DNA of 64,000 nucleotides from assembly GCF_030954495.1 (NCBI RefSeq), contig NZ_JAVHUW010000045.1, positions 1 through 64,000 on the forward strand, written 5' to 3'. Below, piece after piece: positions 57,617 to 64,000 of the stretch (position 1 is its first letter; each line of letters opens with the position of its first letter). A program made the position numbers and the translations under genes. The notes under the pieces were generated by a model. It made no database searches. It saw only the letters and a list, made by a program, of their open reading frames with translations, and was not told the origin of the DNA. The DNA comes from Candidatus Desulfosporosinus nitrosoreducens (lineage in GTDB: Bacteria; Bacillota; Desulfitobacteriia; Desulfitobacteriales; Desulfitobacteriaceae).

Positions 57617-58750
57617 ATGAAAAAAGTAACATTACTGTTGTCTCTGCTTATGTCCCTGCTGTTTCTGGCGGGATGCGGCGGAACTGCAGGCTCCAAAGAA
57701 GCGGGAACAGTTCCGGCGGCGGCTCAGGCTCAAAAACAAAAAATAACGGATCTGCTCGGGAGAGAGGTTGAGATAGCGGTACCTGTCCAAAAGGTCGCGG
57801 CGATTGGCCCGGGCGCCTTGCGATTGGTGATCTACGATGATGGGACATCCATGGTGTCAGGCATTGAAGACATTGAGAGAAAATCCTCGCCGGGAAGATC
57901 TTACATGATGGCTTATCCGGATTTAAAGAAGCTGCCCACGATAGGGCAGGGTGGACCGGATACCGCCCCCAATGAGGAGAGCCTGATCAATGCCAAGCCG
58001 GAGGTGATTTTCGTCTGCACTCTGGTCGATAAAGAGAAGGCGGATCAACTTCAAGCTAAAACGGGAATTCCGGTGGTTGTTTTGAGCTATGGCAGTGTGA
58101 CCAATGGGGCGTCGGTGTTTGACGATAATCTTTACCGTTCCCTAAATTTGATCGGCACGATCATTGGGAAAGAAAAAAGAGCTGAAGACGTCGTGGCTTA
58201 TCTTAAACAAAATGAAAAGGATCTGGCCGCACGGACGCAGGGTGTTCCGGCAGGGGATAAAGCGAAAGTTTATGTTGGTGCCGTGAGCTTTAAAGGAGCC
58301 CATGGGATCGAATACTCTCAGGCCAAATATCCGCCGCTGGCCTTTATTGGGGCCAAAAATGTCGTCGATGAAACGGGGCAAAACGGCAGCGTAACGATCG
58401 ATAAAGAAAAACTTATCAGTTGGGACCCGGATATTTTGTTCCTTGATGAGGGCGGTTATTCGGTCGTTGCGGACGATTATAAGAAAAACCCGGCCTTCTA
58501 TCAATCGTTAAGTGCGGTGAAGAAAGGCCAGGTTTACAGCCAGATTCCCTACAACAACTATACCACTAATATTGATACGGCCTTTGCAGACGCTTATTAT
58601 GCGGGAAAGATTGTTTTTCCGCAACAGTTTCAAGACATTGACCCCATTAAGAAAAGTGATGAAATATATCAGTTCCTTTTAGGTAAACCGCTTTATGCCG
58701 AGATGGAGCGCGAGCTTGGCGGTTTTAAAAAGCTCGAACTGGGCAGGTGA
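57617..58750 (+). CDS. FecB/BtuF-type metal-chelate binding lipoprotein
   Basis: This 377-residue lipoprotein (lipobox 'LAGC') has the periplasmic-binding-fold pattern 'ITDLLGREVEIAVPVQKVAA', 'ESLINAKPEVIFV' and 'LISWDPDILFLDEGG'. It belongs to the siderophore/cobalamin/haem type. ATG 57617 was chosen because the signal peptide starts there. With the permease and ATPase that follow it makes one importer. The cargo could be a siderophore, corrinoid or nickel chelate; FmdE next door favours a metal chelate. Confidence 0.87.
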   Translation: MKKVTLLLSLLMSLLFLAGCGGTAGSKEAGTVPAAAQAQKQKITDLLGREVEIAVPVQKVAAIGPGALRLVIYDDGTSMVSGIEDIERKSSPGRSYMMAYPDLKKLPTIGQGGPDTAPNEESLINAKPEVIFVCTLVDKEKADQLQAKTGIPVVVLSYGSVTNGASVFDDNLYRSLNLIGTIIGKEKRAEDVVAYLKQNEKDLAARTQGVPAGDKAKVYVGAVSFKGAHGIEYSQAKYPPLAFIGAKNVVDETGQNGSVTIDKEKLISWDPDILFLDEGGYSVVADDYKKNPAFYQSLSAVKKGQVYSQIPYNNYTTNIDTAFADAYYAGKIVFPQQFQDIDPIKKSDEIYQFLLGKPLYAEMERELGGFKKLELGR

Positions 58751-59835
58751 GTCGGTTGGCCGGCAGTGAAAGCATGCTTAATGGCGGGATAGATTCTTAT
58801 TTGAAATATACTTGGAAGAAAAAATTAATGCTGCTGATTTTGGTGCTGATAACGGCGCTGCTGGCCCTTTATGCCATTAGTGCCGGTTCGGCCGATCTTA
58901 CACCCTGGCAAGTGATGCTTACGTTATTCGGTCAAACTGAAGGGCATGCTCAGATCATTATTTGGTCAATTCGCCTGCCCCGGGTTTTGGCTGCTATGGT
59001 AGCAGGAGTAGGCTTAGCGGTGGCAGGGGCAGTCATGCAGACTATTCTTCGAAACCCCTTAGCCTCTCCCAGCACTCTGGGAATTGCTCAAGGCGCAGCC
59101 TTTGGGGCTGCGCTGGCCATTATCGGCTGGGGAGCCGGCAGTTCTTCAAGCAGCGGCGGGGGAACGATACTGATTAATAGTCCCTATCTTGTCACAATTT
59201 CCGCCTTCGTAGCGGCAATGCTTACGACCATGATCATTATTTTTCTGGCTCAGTATAAGGGTGTATCGCCGGAGTCTATGGTTTTGGCCGGAGTCGCCTT
59301 AGGCTCTCTCTTCTCAGCCTCTACCATGCTTTTGCAGTATTTCACCAACGACGTCAACGTAGCCGCCGTTGTCTTTTGGACCTTCGGCGATGTCGGGCGG
59401 GCATCGTGGGGTGAACTGGGGATTATGTCCTGCGTAGTCGCAGGCGCCCTGCTTTTTTTCCTCTTTAACCGTTGGAATTACAATGCCCTGGACAGTGGAG
59501 CGGAAACTGCCAAAGGGCTGGGTGTTAATGTAGAAAAAACGAGACAATGGGGAATGTTTTTGGCCTCTTTGATTACGGCTACTGTTGTTTCCTTTCTGGG
59601 AATTATAGCTTTCATCGGTCTGGTGGCCCCACACCTTGTGAAGCGTTTAATCGGAGGAGACAATCGTTTCCTGATTCCGGCTTCCGGGGTGATGGGAGCT
59701 TTGTTGCTGCTGGCCGCAGATACTTTGGCAAGGCGGATTATTGCGCCTGTAATTTTGCCGGTTGGAGCGGTGACCTCTTTTCTGGGAGCGCCGCTTTTTC
59801 TCTATCTTTTGCTGAGGGGGTCCAAGCTGCGATGA
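58747..59835 (+). CDS. FecCD/BtuC-type ABC permease
   Basis: The permease (362 residues) has about ten helices with 'RLPRVLAAMVAGVGLAVAGA' and 'LGIAQGAAFGAALAI', plus the C-terminal 'FIGLVAPHLVKRLIGGDNRF', all typical of FecCD. It starts with GTG 58747, overlapping the binding-protein stop; ATG 58774 is an alternative. Confidence 0.92.
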   Translation: MSRLAGSESMLNGGIDSYLKYTWKKKLMLLILVLITALLALYAISAGSADLTPWQVMLTLFGQTEGHAQIIIWSIRLPRVLAAMVAGVGLAVAGAVMQTILRNPLASPSTLGIAQGAAFGAALAIIGWGAGSSSSSGGGTILINSPYLVTISAFVAAMLTTMIIIFLAQYKGVSPESMVLAGVALGSLFSASTMLLQYFTNDVNVAAVVFWTFGDVGRASWGELGIMSCVVAGALLFFLFNRWNYNALDSGAETAKGLGVNVEKTRQWGMFLASLITATVVSFLGIIAFIGLVAPHLVKRLIGGDNRFLIPASGVMGALLLLAADTLARRIIAPVILPVGAVTSFLGAPLFLYLLLRGSKLR

Positions 59836-60584
59836 TCTTAGCGGTTAATGGGATTGAATTCCAATATGGCAGCCGGAAAATTTTAGAGAACGTGGGCTTT
59901 AGCGTGCGGCGCGGGGAGTTCCTCTCCATATTAGGGAACAACGGCGCTGGAAAATCAACCTTGCTCAAGACTTTAAACAAAATTTTGTCCCCGAAAAAAG
60001 GAAGCATTTTGCTGGACGGACAAGAAGTATCCCAGCTTAGCCGCTTGGCCGTGGCCCTTAAAATGGCCTATGTCGCGCAAAAGTTTGAGAGCGGCCGCCA
60101 GACCGTCTTTGACGCCGTGCTCTTGGGACGGAAACCCTATATCAAGTGGGAGGCCACAACGGCCGATCTGGCCTTGGTGCAGGGGATATTGGCCCAAACA
60201 GGCCTGAGTGAATTTGCCTTGCGCTACTTGGATGAATTGAGTGGGGGAGAACTGCAAAAGGTCGTTATTGCCAGGGCTCTGGCGCAGGAACCTGAGGTTC
60301 TGCTTTTAGACGAACCAACGAGTAATTTGGATTTGAAAAATCAAATGGAGGTTTTGAAAACGATTCAGGCCGCGGCCAAAGAAAAAAATATTGCGGTGGT
60401 TGCCGTTATGCACGATCTTAATCTGGCTTTGCGCTTCTCGGACAAATTCTTGCTGCTGCAGGAGGCGAAGGTTTTTATGGCCGGCGGCTTAGAGGTGATG
60501 ACCGCCGAAAATATCACTCAGGCCTATGGAGTTCCGGTAAGCGTGGAAAGAATTCAAAACCGGATGGTTGTGGTCCCCAGGTGA
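59832..60584 (+). CDS. FecE/BtuD-type ABC ATPase
   Basis: The protein (250 residues) has Walker A 'GNNGAGKST', signature 'LSGGELQKVVIARAL' and Walker B 'VLLLDEPTSNLD'. Its ATG overlaps the permease stop (ATGA). It powers the FecBCD-like importer. The following nikB starts 39 bases after it, so the two transporters may share a transcript. Confidence 0.93.
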   Translation: MILAVNGIEFQYGSRKILENVGFSVRRGEFLSILGNNGAGKSTLLKTLNKILSPKKGSILLDGQEVSQLSRLAVALKMAYVAQKFESGRQTVFDAVLLGRKPYIKWEATTADLALVQGILAQTGLSEFALRYLDELSGGELQKVVIARALAQEPEVLLLDEPTSNLDLKNQMEVLKTIQAAAKEKNIAVVAVMHDLNLALRFSDKFLLLQEAKVFMAGGLEVMTAENITQAYGVPVSVERIQNRMVVVPR

Positions 60585-60623
60585 TAAAACGACCCTGGAA
60601 AAAGCACGGAAGCGAGAAAGGCT

Positions 60624-61559
60624 ATGAAAAAATTTAAACTAATTTTAAAACGATTGCTGCAAGTAATTCCTATGCTGATTATCGTCAGTATTTTGGCTTT
60701 CTCCTTAAGCAACATGTCATCGGGCGATGTGGCGGAGATAACTATTCGCAGTCAAGGATTAGAAGTGACGGAAAAAAACATTGCGGCCGTACGGGAAGAG
60801 TTGGGGCTAAACAAGCCGCTGTATCTTCAATATCTTAGTTGGCTGACCAAAGCGGCTAAATCTGATTACGGCCTATCATTTCAAACGAAAAAACCCGTTT
60901 CGGATGAAATATTGTCAAGATTCCCGGCGACTCTTAAGTTATCGCTTGCGGCAACGCTTATTTCAATTCTATTTGCGATACCGGCAGCCCTTATCTCAGC
61001 AAGATATAAAGATTCGCTGCTGGACCACTTTTTCAGGATTATATCCACTGTCGGTGCGACAATGCCTGATTTCTGGCTTGGCCTAATGCTTTTATATGTC
61101 TTTGCCGTGCAGCTGAAAATTTTTCCGGTTATTTCCGGCAGTAAATTGCAAAATATCTTCCTGCCGGCCTTTACTCTCAGTGTGAACTATGGAGCTATCT
61201 ATATGAGAGTACTGCGTAACAATCTTATAGAAATAAAGAATTACGATTATATGAGGGCGGCAAGGGCCAGAGGTCTCAGTCAGAGCGCAGCCTTGCTGAG
61301 GCATGGTTTAAAAAACGCCATACTTCCCTGTATAACCCTTATCGGAGTGGACTTCGGAAGGCTTTTAGCCGGTCAGTTTGCCTGTGAGACGATCTTTTCC
61401 TGGAATGGCATAGGAAAATTTGCGGTCGACAGCATTAAACTCAAGGATTTGCCTGTTATTCAGGGTTATATAATGATTGTTGCCATAACCTTCATTGCCG
61501 TAAATCTTTTATTGGATATTTTATACCTTTATATAGATCCTAAGATCCAACTCAACTGA
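60624..61559 (+). CDS. nikB: NikB/DppB-type ABC permease
   Basis: The permease (311 residues, six helices) has 'EELGLNKPLYLQYLSWLTKA' and the contact loop 'RARGLSQSAALLRHGLKNAI'. It belongs to the DppB/NikB group. Nickel versus peptide cannot be separated from sequence alone. The neighbours with FmdE and the nearby nickel-type genes favour nickel. A GAGAAAGG site precedes the ATG. Confidence 0.85.
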   Translation: MKKFKLILKRLLQVIPMLIIVSILAFSLSNMSSGDVAEITIRSQGLEVTEKNIAAVREELGLNKPLYLQYLSWLTKAAKSDYGLSFQTKKPVSDEILSRFPATLKLSLAATLISILFAIPAALISARYKDSLLDHFFRIISTVGATMPDFWLGLMLLYVFAVQLKIFPVISGSKLQNIFLPAFTLSVNYGAIYMRVLRNNLIEIKNYDYMRAARARGLSQSAALLRHGLKNAILPCITLIGVDFGRLLAGQFACETIFSWNGIGKFAVDSIKLKDLPVIQGYIMIVAITFIAVNLLLDILYLYIDPKIQLN

Positions 61560-61626
61560 TAAAAGGAGTCGTTCGGCAAGTATCCGCCAATAAGCCTCCT
61601 ATAACATACTTTGGATCTGGAGGGGG

Positions 61627-62508
61627 ATGACCGAAATTTTAAACACAAATATACTAGCAAAATTGAAAAGACAGAAATCAGTAATCTTAGGCTTAATAAT
61701 CATTGGTATTTTTATAATGGCAGGTGCTTTTGCTCCCTTGGTAGCTCCTCACGATCCTAATGCGGTTGACCTCAGCCTGAAATTGCTAAAGCCTTGCCTC
61801 AAATTTCCCTTGGGAACAGACCAACTGGGCAGGTGCATCTTGTCCAGATTGATCTATGGGATTAGGATAAGCCTCACGACCGCAGTGTTAGCCACAGTCC
61901 TTATGCTGGCAATCGGAGTTCCCCTTGGGATTATAGCGGGCTATGCGGGGGGACAGCTGGACAATATGATTATGCGCCTGGCGGATATCGCTTCGACCTT
62001 TCCGTCCAGCCTTTTGGCTTTAGCGATTGTGGGAATCCTGGGTCCCAGCATTGTTAATATCATGATTGTTTTTATCGTGCTGTGGTGGGCTCCTTTTGCC
62101 AGAATTGTCCGCAGCATGGTTATCAAGCTCAAAGAAAAAGAGTTTGTCCTGGCGGCCATTGCTGCAGGAAGCAGCCGGACATCGATAATTTTAAAGCATA
62201 TTACCTTGAACGCAATTTCCCCTATCATTGTCTTGGCTACGCTCAGAATTGCCGCCGTGATTATGCACGCCGCCAGCTTTTCGTTTATCGGACTTGGTTC
62301 TCAGCCGCCGACTGCCGATTGGGGTGTTATGCTGAGCGACAGCAGACAGTACTTAACCTCCAACCCTTTAATGCTGCTCTGGCCCGGCTTGACTATTATG
62401 CTTGCCGTGTTCGCCTTTAATATATTGGGTGAAGGCCTCAACGATGTTCTCCTTCCCTCTTCGGCCGATTTGGCAATCGTAAAGGAGGCTGAGGGACAAG
62501 ATGGTTGA
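61627..62508 (+). CDS. nikC: NikC/DppC-type ABC permease
   Basis: The permease (293 residues) has 'FPLGTDQLGRCILSRLIYG' and the contact loop 'AAGSSRTSIILKHITLNAIS', typical of DppC/NikC. The start ATG 61627 lies only three bases after GGAGGGGG, unusually close, but no better start exists. It overlaps nikD by eight bases. Confidence 0.85.
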   Translation: MTEILNTNILAKLKRQKSVILGLIIIGIFIMAGAFAPLVAPHDPNAVDLSLKLLKPCLKFPLGTDQLGRCILSRLIYGIRISLTTAVLATVLMLAIGVPLGIIAGYAGGQLDNMIMRLADIASTFPSSLLALAIVGILGPSIVNIMIVFIVLWWAPFARIVRSMVIKLKEKEFVLAAIAAGSSRTSIILKHITLNAISPIIVLATLRIAAVIMHAASFSFIGLGSQPPTADWGVMLSDSRQYLTSNPLMLLWPGLTIMLAVFAFNILGEGLNDVLLPSSADLAIVKEAEGQDG

Positions 62509-63286
62509 ACAACCGGTTTTGTCGGTCAAGAACCTTAAAACCTACTTTTACCTAAAAGAGCGGGTAATAAAAGCTGTCGATGGGATCAGCCTGGATGTCT
62601 ACAAGGGCAGAATAACAGCCATTGTCGGAGGCTCCGGAAGCGGCAAATCGGTCATGTCTTTATCCATCTTCGATTTAGTGGAGAAGCCGGGCAAGATTGT
62701 CAGCGGGGAAATTTGGCTTAACGGTGTTAACCTCAGAAATCTGCGGGAGGGTCAGTTCAGAAAAATAAGAGGCCGGCAAATATCTATGATCTTTCAGGAA
62801 CCGGCGAGTTCCTTGAATCCGGTTCTGAAAGTGAAGAAGCACTTTTCTGAAGTTATCCGCAGTCACAATATAGCGGTCAGCTCTAAAGAGGCCCTATGCA
62901 TGTTCCAAGATGTGCTTTCTCGCGTTGGTTTAAAAAATACGGGGCAAATTCTGGAAAGCTACCCTTTTGAACTGAGCGGAGGGATGTGTCAAAGAGTTAT
63001 GGTAGCAATGGGACTGCTGGCCAATTCTCAGGTACTGATCGCTGATGAACCGACTTCGTCCTTAGATTTAACAACCCAGGCCGCGATACTTGATGAGTTA
63101 GTGCGCTTAAAAAACGAAGGTCTGGCTATTGTTCTTATAACCCACGATTTGGGGGTTGTTGCTCAAATGGCGGATGATGTTTATGTCTTAAAAGACGGAA
63201 AGATCGTAGACAGCGGTACTGTCTATAAGGTGTTCGAATCGCCCAAACATGATTATACGAAAGCTCTGCTTGCTTCAATCTTTTAA
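62501..63286 (+). CDS. nikD: NikD/DppD-type ABC ATPase
   Basis: The protein (261 residues) has Walker A 'GGSGSGKSV', Q-loop 'MIFQEPASSLNPV', signature 'LSGGMCQRVMVAMGL' and Walker B 'VLIADEPTSSLD'. The shorter length without an oligopeptide C-terminal extension fits NikD rather than DppD. It overlaps nikC. Confidence 0.86.
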   Translation: MVEQPVLSVKNLKTYFYLKERVIKAVDGISLDVYKGRITAIVGGSGSGKSVMSLSIFDLVEKPGKIVSGEIWLNGVNLRNLREGQFRKIRGRQISMIFQEPASSLNPVLKVKKHFSEVIRSHNIAVSSKEALCMFQDVLSRVGLKNTGQILESYPFELSGGMCQRVMVAMGLLANSQVLIADEPTSSLDLTTQAAILDELVRLKNEGLAIVLITHDLGVVAQMADDVYVLKDGKIVDSGTVYKVFESPKHDYTKALLASIF

Positions 63287-63305
63287 ATGAGAAAAGGGTG
63301 AAAGC

Positions 63306-64000
63306 GTGAATCTGATTGAAATAAACGGACTTTACAAATGTTATAACTTCAAAGAAAAGCCCAGGATCTATGCCGTACATAATGTAAGCTTAACCGTCAA
63401 AAAGGGTGAGGTCTTAGGCTTAGTCGGCGAGTCGGGCTGCGGCAAAAGTACTTTAGGAAAAATGCTACTCAAGTTGGAACAACCAAGTCAAGGCAGGATT
63501 ATTTTTAAGCAGCAGGATATAACGGATTACTCCTTCAAACAAATGCGCCAGATCAGAAACAGCATGCAGATGGTTTTTCAAGGAACTGCCAATGCCTTTA
63601 ATCCTTATTTTACGGTTAGGCAAATCATCAGTGAGCCTCTTAACAATTACAGTCAGGAATCGGAAGAGGAGAAAAAGAAAAAAATTGTAGCGATGTTAGA
63701 GAGAGTGGGGCTTAATCATACTTACCTGACCCGCTACAGCCATGAAATGTCCGGGGGCCAAAGACAAAGGGTAGGCATCGCCAGGGCTTTGATCCTAAAT
63801 CCGGAATTTATCGTTTGTGACGAAGCGGTTTCCAGCATTGATTATGCTTTAAAAAATCAAATTTTAACCCTGCTGAGCGAATTGAAGCGGCAGTTTGGGC
63901 TGACCTATTTATTTATTTCCCATGATATCTCCGCGGTTAATAAACTATGCGACCGGGTGGTTGTCATGTATCTGGGAAATGTGGTGGAAATCATCCCCAG
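63306..64000 (+). CDS. nikE: NikE/DppF-type ABC ATPase, cut by window end
   Basis: The frame starts at GTG 63306 behind an AAAGGGTG site and stays open to the end. It has Walker A 'GESGCGKST', Q-loop 'MVFQGTANAFNPYF', signature 'MSGGQRQRVGIARAL' and Walker B 'FIVCDEAVSSID' (Glu-Ala in place of Glu-Pro). It is the second ATPase of the NikBCDE set. No NikA-type binding protein is present in the window; it may lie to the right. Confidence 0.85.
   Translation, partial: MNLIEINGLYKCYNFKEKPRIYAVHNVSLTVKKGEVLGLVGESGCGKSTLGKMLLKLEQPSQGRIIFKQQDITDYSFKQMRQIRNSMQMVFQGTANAFNPYFTVRQIISEPLNNYSQESEEEKKKKIVAMLERVGLNHTYLTRYSHEMSGGQRQRVGIARALILNPEFIVCDEAVSSIDYALKNQILTLLSELKRQFGLTYLFISHDISAVNKLCDRVVVMYLGNVVEIIP

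Noticed and set aside
60624..64000. Calling the transporter an oligopeptide (Dpp/Opp) system with certainty
   Set aside because: Sequence motifs do not separate nickel from peptide; the context favours nickel, so Nik names are provisional.
1..64000. tRNA, rRNA or CRISPR arrays
   Set aside because: No cloverleaf with a TTCRANY T-loop, no rRNA blocks and no regularly spaced direct repeats were seen while reading both strands.

Overview
The window looks like a chromosomal segment of a strictly anaerobic, low-GC Firmicute, most likely the Desulfosporosinus/Desulfitobacterium branch of the Peptococcaceae. This placement is an inference from gene content and gene order: Dms-type molybdenum reductases with TorD and NrfD-like partners, an oxygen-sensitive NrdD/NrdG ribonucleotide reductase, FeoAB, cobalamin riboswitches, sigma-54 regulation and clostridial AGGAGG ribosome binding sites. 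No rRNA, tRNA, CRISPR array, intact insertion sequence or prophage was seen.

Layout. 0.2-1.8 kb: an AraC-type regulator and a GNAT acetyltransferase. 1.8-11.4 kb: a molybdenum-enzyme block on the minus strand, with TorD, a b-type membrane protein, DmsC/B/A, a second ferredoxin plus molybdopterin oxidoreductase, and a PucR-type regulator. 11.6-16.8 kb: a radical SAM protein, an EF2568-like class V aminotransferase with a DUF3343 protein, a relic of a chemotaxis receptor, and an AcoR-like sigma-54 activator. 17.4-18.9 kb: the aldehyde dehydrogenase that the activator probably controls. 19.1-27.0 kb: MoeA, a molbindin and two complete but differently regulated molybdate/tungstate ABC systems, the second behind a Moco/Tuco-type riboswitch and carrying modD. 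27.2-28.1 kb: a stand-alone NuoG/FdhA-like Fe-S protein. 28.3-33.6 kb: feoA-feoA-feoB with accessory Cys-rich proteins, three Fur boxes, DUF2325 and an HD-GYP protein. 33.8-37.7 kb: a nickel-handling cluster (DUF3842, CooT, NikMN, a CGGC-like protein, a His-rich protein, FmdE). 38.2-40.1 kb: a small protein, an SDR and an FRG-domain protein. 40.2-43.5 kb: two cobalamin riboswitches (cbiMN; an unknown 99-residue protein) and a MetE-like enzyme. 43.7-46.9 kb: Zur box, zur and znuCBA. 47.1-52.5 kb: cell-wall proteins and a YcgQ/YcgR-like pair. 52.7-55.8 kb: a cobalamin riboswitch with nrdD-nrdG. 56-64 kb: methyltransferase, FmdE, a FecBCD-type metal-chelate ABC transporter and nikBCDE, cut by the window end.

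The window is dominated by metal supply (Mo/W, Fe, Ni, Co, Zn) and by metal-dependent anaerobic enzymes, with several classes of RNA and repressor control. The most interesting unrecognised signal is a recurrent hairpin with a strongly conserved 13-base 5' arm (GRCCAYGRAGGTY) and mostly a T-rich 3' edge. It occurs six times, five in or next to genes with a nickel theme and once before an SDR gene. Two copies carry a duplicated 5' arm that could switch the hairpin, and one copy abuts a relic of a nikB gene. It behaves like an attenuator or riboswitch family that I cannot match to a known RNA class.

Starts were reassigned by ribosome binding site and protein alignment where the longest reading frame was implausible. 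All family names are from memory of motifs and were not tested by database search.
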